Shown here piece after piece: positions 11,113-24,305 of a stretch of 64,000 bases of DNA; positions within the stretch are counted from its first letter, which is position 1; every line of letters starts with the position of its first letter. A model generated the notes under the pieces. It searched no databases. It was given only the letters and a program-made list of their open reading frames with translations, and had not been told where the DNA came from. The DNA comes from Aphanomyces cochlioides (taxonomy: Eukaryota > Oomycota > Saprolegniomycetes > Saprolegniales > Verrucalvaceae). The stretch lies in the NCBI GenBank assembly GCA_019828595.1, contig JAHQRK010000025.1, forward strand, positions 186,001 to 250,000. Direction: 5' to 3'. The translations under genes and the position numbers were made by a program.

Positions 11113-14100
11113 CTACGACGTTTCCTTTCGTGGAAGCAATGATCGATTGGATGGTTGACGTAGTCCTGACAGTGGCGTTCTTGTGGATGGAAGGCGCATG
11201 CCGCTCTGTCTGGCTGGTGTTGTCGTGGAGACTGGAGGAGTTGTCGGTGCAGTTACACTCGACGCTGACCTTGCCAAGCGCGTTGTTGTCGGTGTCGCCA
11301 AATTAGAAACTGGTTTTCGCAGCAACGATGGCGTAGTTGGAGGTTGCAGCGTCGACGAGGCTCTCGCTCTGGCCGTGGTAGTCAAGGGCGATTGTGGAAA
11401 TAATTCTTTCGCTTCAAGAAGACGAGGTTTGACCAGCGCACTCTGCGTCAAATGTGGCACAGCAGTACGGGGGCGCAACTCCATCAATACAGATTCTTTC
11501 GCCTGCTTCCACTGCGCTTTATAAGTCTCGATCGCATGCAAATCTTTGGGTGTGAGCACAATTTCATCCAACTCAGGCTCGTCATCGAGTAAGAAGTCGT
11601 ATGCTTCGGTAAAAGTTGCTGCTAAAATGAGAGCGGCGTCTTCAAGCATCGCAACTTGGCGGTAAAACATTTCACCAGGGTACATTTGCTTTAAAACTTC
11701 GAGTTGCTTGGTCACGATCGAGTCTGGTACATAAAGACTATCGATAGATTTCGATTCTGGAAAGATTTCGTCCATTTCTTCACATATAGTCGATCGGAAG
11801 ATTGCACGAGGCGATAATTCTTCCGTTGTTGTCAATGAAATATTCGCTTCCTCGACAGGCTCGCTGTTGCTGTCATCGTCATCGTCAAAAGTCAGCGTTT
11901 TTGTCACATTGTCGTGACTTGGATCATATTCTTCGATGTTAATCTCCATTTCAAACGTGTCTTCGAGGTAATCCACTTCGTCGACTGAGGCATTTTCAGC
12001 ATCCATGATCCAAACATCTGAGTCACGGAATTCCATCAAGGATTCGTCAATTGGAGGTTCTAAATCGTTGGTAGCGACTGAAATGGATATAACTGGTTCC
12101 ATCGACGACGATTCAGCAGTTGAGTCGTTCTGTGGAGCTTCTTCTTGGGTTGTAGAAAGCCTCTCATCATAATCTTGAAGTGTTTGCAATGATGATTCAT
12201 CGAACGAGCTTGGAGGTGGCACGGAATCTTGTGTAAATGGAGCCAATTCAGTGATTTGTTCAACTTCAGGTGGAGAATTGGCATCCTGAGGAACCGACGC
12301 TGCTCCTATTTCGTCAACTTGTAAATTTTGTTCGTCATCTAGAGGAACAACAGCGGTCTCAGCTGTTATTGATTCTTCTTCAGAGGTAGTAGTTGGACTT
12401 GGCGCCTCCTCGCTGGTAATTCGTTCGTCTAAAATTGAAGCAGAAGGCTGTTCAATTGGGTCTTCTGGTGTGTTTGCATTGCTGACCTCGTTAAATGCCT
12501 CGCCGGAAGACTTAACTGGGTCTGCGTCATCCAAAATCGGTTGTGATATCTGCTGCTGTCTCCATTGTGCAAACTTACTCTTGCCGGGACTTCTTGTTGG
12601 TTTCATCCGCGGCTTTACAGGAGAAGCGTTGATTTCACTGAGTTCAACCACAGTTTGTGCCTTCGAATCATCCATTTGGCTTTTGATTTCTTCGGTAACT
12701 GCAAGAAGAATCGAAACTACTTCCTTGTCGGCAATTAAAACAGCCTCCGAGGGTTCATCTTGGGCTGATTTCGGGGATGCGTTCTCCGTTTCTTGACTCG
12801 AAACGAGTATTTGTTGCGCAGGGGGTTCTTCTGATGATTTCACTGTTATTTGCATTGCTTGCTGTTGTTTTGGCTGGGCAAATCTGCTCCTCAATGGAAG
12901 TCTGGGTGGCTTTTCTTTTGCCTTTGGCTCAGGCTTGGGATCTTTAGATCCATTGACGACAATTTCTTCTTTCCATTCCTTGAAAGGAACAACGACACCA
13001 GGATTGTTTTCCTCTTCCTTTGACGTTGTCGTCGCAACTTGTTCTTTCCATTGATTCATTCGCTCCAAAGCTTTAGTTTTTGGCGAAGTTGAGCTAAAAT
13101 TTGATGATTTCGTCACGCTTGAAACTCCGCTTCCACCTTGTTGCATTCGATCTCGAACTGCTTGTTGAACATTTTCATCTGTCACGAGCTCCAACCACGT
13201 CGCACCATGGTTCTCTTGATGGGACAAGACAAAAGCCAAGATTTCAATGGCAGCTTCCCTGACCTTGGATGCTCGATGCGTTGTAAATGGAATTAATCCA
13301 TCGCACAGCTTCAAACTGCATAAATCACCTCGATTGTCATTCTGAGATGATGTCGACGTCATGTGACTGGCCCACCAAGTGAGCAATCGAGCCATGCCAA
13401 TTTCTGAAAGTGGAGTTTCAGACAAAACAATTGTCTCTAGTGATTGCCATGCTTCTTCTCGAGGTGCTTTTTCGATCCATGATGGTAAAAATGGCTCCAA
13501 TCTCTCAAGAGAAATCTTTACCTAGAATACTGATGTGAAACTTTTAGTTTTCCACGAATTTCATCACCTGGAATAGTCGCAAGAGGCCTATGTGCAGTGT
13601 TAGTGGTGCTGCCTGTGGCTTCAGCTGTTTCAAAAAGGTAAAAGCGATGTCTAGAAAGACAGGGGCAACTTTTGGATGGAGCGTTCCACACATTTTCACA
13701 CCAAGCATGCTCTGAATCTTCTCCAAGTCGTCTGTTGATAGAGTTTTTGTTGTGTAGGGCTTGAGGCTCTCAAGTAATTCCAACTGCAATGACCACATTA
13801 TATTGACATCTTGGAGTTCTGTAACCAACTCTTCCAGAGTGTTTTGACTCGATGAAGTTGGTTCAAAAGCATGCAATGTATCATCAGAAGCTGGTCGAAT
13901 CGGTCGCTCGTCTTCTACTGAGTTGGGGAGGTGACTCGATGGACTTGGTTCAAAAGCATGTAATGTATCATCAGGCGCTGGTCGAATTGGTCGCTCGTCC
14001 TCAAACGAATTCGAGACAACTTCAGTGGTCACAAAAGTGGACTTCTCAACGTTATTTTCTTTGTTTGGCGCAGGAGGGGATGGCATGGGCACGTCAATGG

Positions 14101-15379
14101 CAACATCGTCAGAAGTATTTTCAACAGGAATTGACTCGTTTGGTGATTCTTCAAGTGTTTTAGCAGGATGAATGGGTCTTTCGTCGGCCAAATTACCATT
14201 CAAGGCATCTGACGTGATGTATGTTTCGATAACTTTATCGTTGGGGCTCGTTTCTTCGTAAGTCGACTCTTGAAGTGCTTTTGAAGGGTGAATTGGGCGT
14301 TCGTCTGCTTGGTTTGCATGCTGGCCTTCAAATTTATCGTCGGTAAGTTGCTCTTTTGAGCGCTCCTCGTCCATTTGATTGGGCTCAGTTGCTGGTGCTG
14401 CGGTAGACTCTTTCAATAGCGTTGAATCGATCAAATCAGATGTGAATTCCGATGGCGACATCGTCGGCAATGAATGTTGCTCTGTAGGGAGACTTTCAGA
14501 GTACGGTACGACAGGATCATAGCCATCTCGTGGTGAACGATCGTCGTCGCCATCTTCCAAGGGTGTTTCCAGCGCCAATGGCCCTAGCTCTTGCAAGTTG
14601 TCATTGATTTTATGGTCAATTGGTGCATATTTTGCTGTTTCTTGTGTCGGTTCAAGATATCTTTGCACAACATTCGATGATTTGAGCAATTCGAGCTTCA
14701 TCGCTTCGTCGTTCCACATAGCCCATGCGTGATCGTGGATTTTGATCCAAACTCCCGATCGAACTTCGCCTCTAATTGACTGACCGTGGATCAAGACGTC
14801 GATCTGTTCAGATTCTTTATTGGGCCATGGGCGGATCGCAATCGTAGCTTGAGGAGGCAATGTGGGGTTGACCATGAAGGTAATGTTTTCAGGGATCCGT
14901 TCGGCCATGATACAGACTTCGCTTTTGTCGACCTTATATGATTCACCAAGGTACTTCACGATGTAAAGCTCTCTGATTTCGTTTTCTTCGTCGTCTTCCG
15001 TGTTGACTTCTTCGACGGCCGTTGCGACGACACCAACGTATGAATCTGACTCAAGGACAATGATTTCTCGCGTCGTTTCATGGACGAGCTCTGTCTCGGG
15101 GTAGAGATATATAATCTTGAGGAGCGGCGTGGATTCCCACGGCACGAGAAGCTTCATTCCTTCATATCCAGTATAAGTCAGTTCGCTCATTATAAATCCT
15201 CGTGATGCATTCCACTTGGCTTCGTACCACGATGACTTCACCGGTGGCTTTTCGACGGTCACCACATCTAGAATACATAATCTTTGATCGGAAGTTTCTG
15301 GCGAGGATGCATCAGGCTCAGCGCGGATGCGAAGTTGAGATCCTGGCTGGAGTGTCGGCGAGACGCAGAACCAGCGCAT
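11113..15379 (-). CDS. Probable microtubule-associated protein: SH3-like modules, DERPI repeats, TOG/HEAT-like segment
   Basis: I join two long minus-strand frames through a 34-nt GT-AG intron (13522-13555), giving exons 15379-13556 and 13521-11113 and about 1,410 residues. The join matters because the helical segment interrupted by the intron becomes continuous: about 250 residues of HEAT-like helices, from LVTELQDVNIMWSL to VREAAIEILAFVLS, resembling a TOG domain. The N-terminus has two SH3-like stretches (about residues 1-80 and 165-225). A low-complexity acidic region follows, with four copies of DERPI(H/R)PA(S/K). The C-terminus is basic and Ser/Thr/Pro-rich, like the tubulin-binding tails of CLASP-type proteins. 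I infer a microtubule role from this layout; no single motif proves it. The second frame has no ATG at its own start, which supports one gene. Confidence 0.72.
13522..13555 (-). other. 34-nt intron
   Basis: The intron starts GTGGAAAACT and ends TTCTAG. Splicing joins codons for K-F to V-K-I-S-L and keeps frame. It is among the shortest introns in the window. Confidence 0.7.
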
Positions 15380-15488
15380 TTCGTTTCGTGAAGAATAAAT
15401 AAAAATAAATCAAAATCAAAGAATAAATAATTTAACATTCGTTTTTAGAGTTTTAACAAGTGAAAGATTATTTAAAAAATAGGATTAC

Positions 15489-15960
15489 AGTAATTCTTGC
15501 CAGGTCAACGGATTACTCAACTGTTCATAAGAGGGGTCGAGGGGAAAGGAATTTACACGTGGATGCTCATCGATAAGGCTGGATGACGTCTCAAACCATG
15601 TCTCATCTAGCATAGCTTCGTAAAGACAAAAAAAGAGCCGACTCGGATGTCGGGAGGCGTTACGTTGGCCTTGTTGTACTTGGTCATGCAGTCCAGCAGA
15701 TCACGATCGTGAATTTTAAACACGCCACGCTCAAGACAGGTTTCTCTCTGAAACATGTCAACATTCCTCTCTTTCCACGATCGCAATCTTGGTCACGACC
15801 CCCAAAGAGAAGAGGTCCTTGACCAACGCTGACGCTAACTGTCTTTGTCGTTGCACGTCCGCTCGACATGACGGATAGAAAAGTGTAATTTGAGTTCGAC
15901 ACAAACTTCGATGTAAAAACCTGTATAATCCGTCGAAATGACCATATTCAATCACTAAAT
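15489..15960 (-). pseudogene. Possible decayed protein gene, unrecognised
   Basis: Segments in different minus-strand frames look protein-like. An upstream part reads RQRQLASALVKDLFSLGVV, a middle part KIHDRDLLDCMTKYNKANV, and a final part EHPRVNSFPLDPSYEQLSN before a stop at about 15489. Joining them needs at least two frameshifts that simple GT-AG introns do not provide. No family is recognisable. It lies downstream of nothing obvious and upstream of the large cytoskeletal gene. Confidence 0.3.
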
Positions 15961-16728
15961 TTTTATTTATAAAAGGTGTTACTGTCTTTTTCACTGAAAT
16001 TTGTATTATTGACTAAAAATTGAAATATTCTCAAATACTATTCAGGTATAGTGAGTTCAAGTGTAATATGAAAGTACATTCAATAAAGTAAAGTTTTGAA
16101 TGTGTGTTTTGCGTGTGTTTTTGTCAAGAAGGCAAATACTCGATTCTGATTGGCTATCGATTTCAAATAGATTTGGAAAAATAGATACGTTTTTCACCCC
16201 GGTCACAATTTAGAGTGTAAATAACAATATTTCCAATGGCTTACTGACCTATCCTGTGCTTGAAATATCTGCTATTGAAAATATTATTTTACAAAGGCTC
16301 GATCGAATTTGAAGTGCAATAATGTAAAATCACAGAGATCGAATTGACAACACTGATGAAATTGTCATATCGCATCTGTAGAAGTCTTGGATTCTCTTGG
16401 TGAAAGCCTTTTCACTCTTCAATATACCTCAAATGAGAGAAGGAATATAGTCAAACCTGTGATCATTACAACTACAAATTGTCATCGAAATCGAACACAA
16501 CCAAGTTTGCAATAAATAGTCCTCCTTACATTCATCATAAAACCGCTGATATGGATGTAAGTGGAGCCTTTCTCCGTACAAGATGAGTCGTACTTGTCAA
16601 ACTTGTCATCATTGAGTATTAGTTGCCCCCTACTAGTTGATGGAATAACCAACATCTACAAGTGAGGGATTATTCAGGCGCTGGAGATCTCTCAAAGTTA
16701 ACGAGTGAGGCAGAACGTGGCGCAACAA
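15961..16728. other. Intergenic stretch
   Basis: AT-rich; no gene or repeat is recognised up to the left end of the Harbinger element. Confidence 0.5.
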
Positions 16729-16876
16729 TAGTGGGTGTCAGAGTGCCAGCAACTTGGAGGCAGCAAGACTGTATTGTATACTATAATGTCCAATCAACAG
16801 CAAGTATCCATATTTATCTCTGAAACCCCTTTTTTGATGGCAGCAACAACAAAGGCTTTGTGCATCTGAGGTGCAA

Positions 16877-18153
16877 ATGGTGAATATAAGCGATCGTCAG
16901 TTGCTCTTGCGCTATGCCATGGTGGTGCCTGAAGGAAGAAAACAATGGAGAATCCGTAGAGTGCTCTTTGAAATGAATGATTCTGACGAAGACGACGTTG
17001 ACACACAGCTTCTTGGCTGGATTCAGGCCATCGAAGCGACTCGATACCTCAATACCGGGACAAACATCATCTATCCCAAATCACGATTCCACCATCTAAT
17101 GTACAACATCAGAGCTACTCGCTTCCGAAAACTATTTCGAGTGGAACGATCGTCCTTTCACCGTCTGGCAAATTAACTTCGGGACGCTGCCGAGTACAAA
17201 AGTTGGAGGGCAAAATGCAAAAAGGGTCGATTGAAAATCACTTGCTTGTGCTACTTTATTTCCTCGGGACGAATGGCAATGCTGTCTCCAACCAACACAT
17301 GGCTTCGTTCTTTGATATCGGTAGTGGAACAGTGGCTGAGTATGTTGATCGTGGAATTAATGCCGTGTACAATCTGCGCGAAAAATGGATACGTTGGCCC
17401 AACTACGTTGAATCTCTGCCCGTCGCTACCAGAATTTATGATATGTGTGGCTTCAAACATTGTATCGGCTTTATAGATGGAACCTTATTTCCTTTTGAGG
17501 CAAAGCCAACATTGCACGGTGAGGACTACTACTCAAGGAAAGGATGCTATGCAGTTGCAGGCCAAATCATTTGTGACGACCGCGGTGCTATCCGTGATAT
17601 TTTTGTTGGCTGGCCAGGCTCAACTCATGATAATCGCGTGTGGAGAAATAGCAATGTGAGCAAGAGATCTGCCGACTATTTCTCCGAAAAGCAGTACCTC
17701 TTGGGAGACTCAGCATACATACCCTGTGCTACTATAGTTCCTGCTTACAAGAACCTGCCCAACCAAAGAATGCCTCGATGGAAAGAGGCGTTCAATAACA
17801 AGTTAGCAAAAGGAAGAATCAAAGCAAAACACTGTATTGGAATGCTCAAAGGGCGGTTCCAATATCTCAAGCGAATTCGTAAGTTAATGGACAGTTAATC
17901 TGCGATGAAGAACGTCGTCAAGACAATAGTGGCTACAGCTGTACTACACAATTTTCTGCAGTCAGAGAATGATATTATTCCTGATTCATGGATTGAATTA
18001 CAAAGCAATTGCTTTTGTAATGCTGACGTTCGAGCTTGCAAAGTCTGCTTCCCTGCTGAGAGCGAATCACATGAAGACACCAACGACCTACCCTCTGGCA
18101 CTTCCAAACGAGATGACGTTGCTGCCCAACTTCTTCATGATACACAATACTGA
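16877..18153 (+). pseudogene. Harbinger transposase (DDE_Tnp_4), broken
   Basis: The protein aligns along its length with the open transposase of element 2, but it has an in-frame TAA at 17173-17175, a frameshift just after it (near 17190) and another in-frame stop at 17896-17898. Recognisable blocks are FIDGTLFPF (first catalytic Asp), WPGSTHDNRVW, LLGDSAY and KAKHCIGMLKGRF. In the last block the catalytic Glu of the family (KVEHCIGMLKGRF in element 2) is Lys, so the enzyme would be inactive even if the frame were open. The Cys-rich C-terminus (CFCNADVRACKVCF) matches the partner copy. The start is the ATG of MVNISDRQLLL. Confidence 0.88.
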
Positions 18154-18237
18154 CCCGATTAAATCTGGATTAAATGCATTAATACACACGCACAACTGAA
18201 TTGCTATGATTGTCTCTGTTTACCTGATCCGTGTGGT

Positions 18238-19327
18238 CTACTGCAAATTCAGAGGACAAGCCAACTCAACATCAACGTCGCTCCAGCCTTCGTCTTTCAA
18301 ACGCTTACGAGTTGCAATGATTTTGATGCGTCTCTCCATATTCAAAGCCTCACGCTTTGCTTCAAATTCCAATTCAGCAGAATTGGCTTGGATGGCAAGA
18401 AGACGGACATTCAGACGAGTTTCTTTAGCGAGACGCTCCTCTCGCTTTGTCACGACATCAAGTCGCTTTGATTCAATTGCATTTCTACGTTCCAACTGGG
18501 CTGAGTTAGACGATAAACAACGCCACAACGTACCTCGTGTAGCTTGAACTCAAATGCGCGCTTGTTTCAGTCAGACCATTCGTCAAATTTGGCTTGGGCG
18601 TGGGATTTCTTCTTGTTCCGCTCGTCGGTGGGGTCATCCATGCTAGATTGTATTCGACTCCGCTTTTCTCACTTCTCTTCATTTTTATCATCATCGTCTT
18701 CTAATGTTTCGTTTGTAAAAAGAGCACTTGTCGATGCTCGATCGCGCATCACGTCGTCCAATACAAAATAATATTGACAGATACGTTGAAACACATTACA
18801 AATCGTTGATTCATCTTCGATTCCTTGACCAGTATTCTCTTTCCACTCCTTTGCCTCTTTTTAAGATGACTCAATTGTTGATATTTTCTGGATAATTTCT
18901 TTGGCCTTGCGGTTGTGGATCCCGCTTTTTTCATCATCAAGTTGATCTGGCTTGCAAGTGTAGTCTTCGTCGAGCCTGAATGCTTATCGCCACCCTTCCA
19001 CCTTGCGTAATTGCCCTCTGTAGTGAGCCAACTGACAAGAATATCCATACTTGATTTTCCCCCGGCAATGGCGTCTGTTGTCCATAGAACACGTTTAGAT
19101 CTCAGCAACGTTTTGAGCGGTGGCGACGGCTGGCTGCACTGATCTTCAGACGACATTGGTGTAGTAGATGAATTAGTAGAAACTGACGCTCCCAACAATA
19201 ACTGGCTGTCTCGAGTGATCAAACTTCTGCAGCCATGCTCTCCCATGGGGATGCTCTCCCATGGGGACGCCGATGTCGCCAAGGACTTTTCCGGCCAAAC
19301 AGACCAATCAGGATTGACTACTCCCAA
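18238..19327 (-). pseudogene. Harbinger second gene (Myb/SANT-like plus coiled coil), broken
   Basis: Three frame-shifted pieces match the second gene of element 2. The first (about 19110-18940) carries WTTDAIAGGKSSMDILVSWL and YARWKGGDKHSG, a Myb/SANT-like DNA-binding region. The middle includes NTGQGIEDES and VMRDRAS. The end is a charged coiled coil finishing LKDEGWSDVDVELACPL. There are at least two frameshifts and a stop. In PIF/Harbinger elements this partner escorts the transposase to the nucleus and binds element ends. Near the 5' side is a small tandem duplication of GCTCTCCCATGGGGA. Confidence 0.75.
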
Positions 19328-19949
19328 ACATAATCTACTGTCGGGCTAGGAATTTTTCCTCTGACAACGTATTGCTGCAAACTGCCAAAATAATTTGGCA
19401 CATTGGACATGGCATGGCAGGATGAGTTTCGAAGATTTTTTACCAATCATATGCCACTTCTATACTGCTGCGCTCACCATCCTGCAACTCAGACACCCAC
19501 TAATTTACGATAAAAATCCATAGAGTGTGCTGTTTTCGCCTGAAGATTTATTTTGTGCAATGACAATCCAAATAGAATCAAATTATCAAAGTATAACTTT
19601 TGGAAGACTTTGGCAAAAGAACGAACAGACGACAATTTGGCAAATTATTCATGCAGCATCGCTAAACTAATGGAGCTTCATTGACTTTGGATTGGTGCAT
19701 GGCGTGCCTTAAGTTGACCAGAATGGGTGACATACATGTAGTGTGGTTCAGTGGAGAGCGTGACGAGCCCTTGCTAGGCCTTGTAGTTTGGACGGCATGA
19801 AGTCACTGCACGAGCACAAGAAGGTTGCTGCTGATGCTCAACGTAAAAAACCACGAAGCCATCGAGAAATCCAGATCGAGGCAATAGATAATGGTCCCCC
19901 ATTTGTAAGTCTCGACTTTCTTTGGTCTTTGTCATGCGTGTTTGAGTAG

Positions 19950-22567
19950 TTTACCATGACCGACGGGAATTTTATTTCGAAGGAAGTGCCGTTGGATTTT
20001 TGCGAGAACGTCTGGACGATGGAATGCCCGTCAACAATCCGAACGTAGTGCAAAATGTGATTAGAATCACTTCAAATTTTGTACGACTAGGCTATCGAGT
20101 CCCTCCTGCATTGGGCTTCAAGATATGGTCGTTTGGACATCGTGGAGGAGGCTCTCCGCCGTGGAGCCGTCCTTCGAAATGATCTCATGGTAAGGAGGAA
20201 TCTATCAATCATTTTGCTGCATTCATGCCAATAGAAAGAGCGAACACCACTGTACTGGGCTGCTCGCCATGGTCATTTGGACATCGTGGAAGCACTGCTT
20301 AGTCACGGGACCAAAATAAATATGGGCTCAACTGAGGTGATCATAACTTGGTTCAGAATTCTAACTGGCCCAGGCAGGAGAAAATGCTCCATTTTGGACA
20401 ACTCAGGACTATCAATCGGGTGAAATAAAAGAATATATTAATCTCAAGGCCTTTGTAAACGCTGGTGATACGGTGACGAATATAAATTCCTCTATTCTAA
20501 TTACCAGTGCGTAGACAGGATGGACCCCGTTGCATTGGGCATCGTTGAACGGAGATATCGCAATGATGAAGGCTCTAATCAGCCACGGCGCCAAAGTTAA
20601 CGCAGTCAATAAAGTAAGGGAGCCTATTTACCTCTTCTATTTATTAAACTAACGTCGTCGCTTTGTAGAATGGAGAGGCTGGTCTGCATTGGGCTTCACA
20701 CGAGGGACATCTCGATGTGACGAAGGAATTAATTGACCAAGGGGCTATAGTTGATGCTGTCGACAATGTACTGGGAATATGATTAATCGATGTTCCAATT
20801 TGTATTCGTAGAAAGGATGGACCCCACTTTATATTTCCATAAAGTCTGAACATTCAAACGAACGCGTTGCGCAATTACTCTTGGACTCAGGGGCCGATAT
20901 TCGTTTGAGAGCCAATGTATATTACATATGTGGTCTTCAAAGTAAAGTTTCATCCGATAGGATCGCCACAATGCTCGAGCGCTTTCAATTCTTCACAACA
21001 ACAAATACAAGGAGCTTCTTGACAAGCCTGAGCTCGTGATGCGATGTTTTGGTAAAGATATGATACCAAATCTCGCCAAGAACCCCAAAACAGTTCAATA
21101 TCTAGCTGATGCAGCCCTCTTTGTCAAACTACAAAATATTCAACGGCATCCACCAGATTTTCGCAAGTACGAAAACGATCGGCGTGTACTTGCTATATTT
21201 TTTGCATTGGAAAAAATTCCCAAAGCAAACTTCAGTCAAGCGACGACTCTGAGTGATCGAAGCGACATCGACTCCACAGTGAGTGTACATGAAGATGTTT
21301 ATACCACCCATGCAGCAATTGAGCTCATTCACCAATACATTCGAAGCATCAAAGAAATCGACTCAAACTTAGCACGTAAAGCGACAGGAATATTGTCAAA
21401 GTCTTTAAACTTCAGACCAACCGACAACGCGTGTTGATCATCGCAATCTCAGTCGGGCATATTATAGATCACCTGATTGAGTTTGGAATCCCGTATGATG
21501 TCTCTAGCCTTCTCCAAACCTTGACTGATATTCAAAACTATTCGCAATCCACGCTTGAGATGACACAGTCTTGGAAATTATTTACCCACGACGATGATCG
21601 ATTCGTGTGTATCCAATCTATCACAGCCAACATGACTCGACTTCAAGATCGCCTTTTCCATGACGCTAAATCTTTGAATGTTGACTTAAAGGTTCAAGTT
21701 GTTGGAAATGTCCAAGACTCGACAGTGGGTATGCAAAATATGATGAAAACGATGCGTTCCCTGAACGAATCGTTGGAATCGAAAGCAAAAATCCCGCGAA
21801 TGCGCGAACAAACCGATAAATTGCTTGAACTTGCGATTCAAATTGAACGTGGACTGGAACATTTCCAACGCCAAGTGAAGTTTGGTAATATTGCAAGGAA
21901 CCACGAGTTTGAAACCCACACCAAATCTTGCCAATACCAAATTGGATAAACTTCGAAAGCTATTCACCAGACGAATAAAATCCGATATGGCATCAACAAG
22001 ATTGAACCGTGGATGCTATCATCGGACGATGTTTTGATCCAGACAATATCAACTCTGCTCTGGGACGTGGTGGCTTTGCCACTGTTTATCGTGGAATGTA
22101 CTATGGTCAAGAGGTTGCAGTCAAACGCTTCGATCAGATTGTCATGGCGGATTCGACAGACTTGGAAAACCTCATTGTCAAAGAAGTCAAAGCATGGAAG
22201 GATGTTTCCCACGAACCTTACGATGGATTATTCCAGCGTTATGGAGTGACAACAAACCACAGGCAAATTGATAGACTCAACACGTGACAACAAAGTCGGA
22301 TGTATGGCCATTTGGAATGACGTTGTGGGAAGTCTTGTGTAATGATATTCCGTTTAAGGATTATGGTCCCTACGAAATACCAGAAGCACTTCAATCAGAG
22401 GATGAGCGACCAGAAATTCCCATTAATCTGGCATCGTACCTGGAGCCTTTGTAGTCATTAATTACAATGTGCTGGAGAAAAGACCCAACAGCTCGGCCCT
22501 CCGCGGTCGAAATCGTGGATTTCCTTGAAAGATACTATAGCTCCGAGTTGGAATTAATATTACTGTA
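19950..22567 (+). pseudogene. Ankyrin-TKL kinase locus 1, kinase core deleted
   Basis: This locus shares the plan of its neighbour at 24306-29112: single-repeat ankyrin exons of 99 or 102 nt (for example 20091-20189 and 20235-20336) separated by introns of about 45 nt, then a helical linker region, then a TKL-type kinase. A possible leader exon begins at the ATG at 19797. Damage is heavy. There is a frameshift near 21430 in the linker and a stop at the linker end (about 21949). A deletion joins KAWKDVSHEPY to TTKSDVW, removing about 110 kinase residues including HRD and DFG. The surviving C-lobe has a stop inside its normal EPLWSLI stretch (reads EPL-stop-SLI). The P-loop GRGGFATVYRG and VAVKRF lysine are still visible. 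It is a direct tandem relative of locus 2. Confidence 0.85.
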
Positions 22568-24305
22568 GTTCCTTGGGATTGATGACTTTTGAAGTACTTA
22601 ATTCTACTACAGCTCACTTCGAGTTGGAATTACATTAGATGCCATTCGCCGTGCAAAAATGCGTGATTGAAAATGTAGCCTACATTCGCACGAGACATAT
22701 CTCCCAGGGAGAGTAGGAGTCTTTCTGGTTACATGTTGTTTTATTGAATTAATTGGAGATGATTTTGACAGTTGCGTGTTTGACCTTCGGGTGCAAATTT
22801 GGCTTGGACCGAAAGTGAACGGAGAGCAGCTCATCATAATTGTACAAGTTACTCACTGAGATATCGGTCGAAGATGAATTGAAGGATGACCTTGAAAATT
22901 AGTGGAGAAGGTGGAATATTTAAATCAGCCTTTTGCTACTATGGACACAAAAGCAACAAACTATCGACTTGAACCTAGATTGGAAACAATGGGCAATGTT
23001 TGCGCTGGAGCAGACTTTCAAGTCTTGCATGGGCAATTTCTTTCCCGTCACGATAAATATGACACCCGCAAAATTTCAAGATTTTGGATCCTAATGTGTA
23101 TAGTCACCTCAAAGTTCTCTTGCCAACGGTTTCAAAGCGTAAATCCCCATCGGACCACAGTCGATTTGATCGCTATAGCGCCATTTGATTTTGCCTTTTC
23201 TCGTGTCTTGCACATGATAAATTGCCACAGGCATTGAAGCCCCTTATAAATGTCTGAAAGAATATACAATAGAAATGGATCCATTCATAACGAACAGCTC
23301 ATAGAAAAGACATGAGATCTACTCTGTCTTGAATGAAAAATGCAATCTTCGTCACGGCTTCCACCGGCAAAGCATCTTTGATTGAAGCTGGTGCTGACTG
23401 TCGTTTTGTTTCATTTCTCAAAGTGACAGATTGGACGTGTAATTTGGATGCTGCACTGACTTCAGTCGAAAAGCCTCTATTAACTGATACATTTGCATAA
23501 TATAAATTCTAAAACAATATGAGTTATTACAGTTATGTTGTTCAAATGCTTGTATCTTTCCACAGAATTACGTAGTATTTATACTTTCATGATATAAAGT
23601 ATATCAATATCCGAAGTCCTAGAGGAATATTTTTCTTTGACATTGGTATCTGCAGCAATCGTGAGCATGGACACTGCAAGTTGATTTATGTTACTTCGAA
23701 GTAGCTTGGAGAAATAGATGGATATGGCTTCACGAATTAATTGAGAATAGATTATGTTTCCCAAGACAAGTATAACTCTATCATATCATAATCCTCAAAC
23801 AATCAAATTATAAAGGTATAAGATGTTGAAAGCAATTAACGATCAGACGACACTGTCTCAATACAAGTTGCATAATGCAACAACAACCTTTGATAAACTT
23901 ACGGGCCATCGTTTGCATTTGCTCAAATGGCAGAGCGCTGTTGAGTAAGTGGCCGTGTGTGTCCAATGACCTATACAGGAGGGTGTGAAAGAATTGAAAA
24001 CTTAAAACATCCATTGGGATAGTACTCCTGGAAAATGCAGCAGCCTTGGACCTACATTGGCAAGCAAGACACGAAGAGCAGCGATAGTGTGATTTTGAGT
24101 GACCGAACACTCGACAACTTTGTCTGCATGTCTTGAAATATGAATCCAAGCAGGTGGTTCAATTTCACTCACATTGCGCAACACTCGATGTTGAACAAGG
24201 ATGATTTGTCGTCCTCTCGAGAAAAGTGACCAGTCACGATCGTCGAAATCCAACAAATTGAGCCAGTTAAGGATCTTCCACGAGGGTTTCGAGAGATAGT
24301 TTGAC
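22568..24305. other. Intergenic stretch between kinase loci 1 and 2
   Basis: I see no supportable gene. A minus-strand frame at 24002-24313 starts 8 bp inside the locus 2 start region, but it lacks recognisable motifs. Degenerate ankyrin-like words such as ASLIEAGADC near 23385 suggest scattered remnants. Confidence 0.4.

Larger units (their letters stand above)
16729..19502. mobile_element. PIF/Harbinger element 1 (inactive)
   Basis: This 2.8-kb DNA transposon has terminal inverted repeats beginning TAGTGGGTGTC at both ends (16729 rightward, 19502 leftward). The repeats are imperfect beyond about 11 bp, as expected for an old copy. Inside are two convergent genes typical of PIF/Harbinger: a DDE transposase on the plus strand and a Myb/SANT-type partner protein on the minus strand. 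Both are broken. Element 2 at 30441-33167 is the same family in the opposite orientation. The flanking target duplication is not clear in this copy. Confidence 0.85.

Noticed and set aside
13852..14163. Plus-strand open frame of 103 codons with internal repeats
   Set aside because: It is the antisense shadow of the DERPI repeats of the large minus-strand gene.
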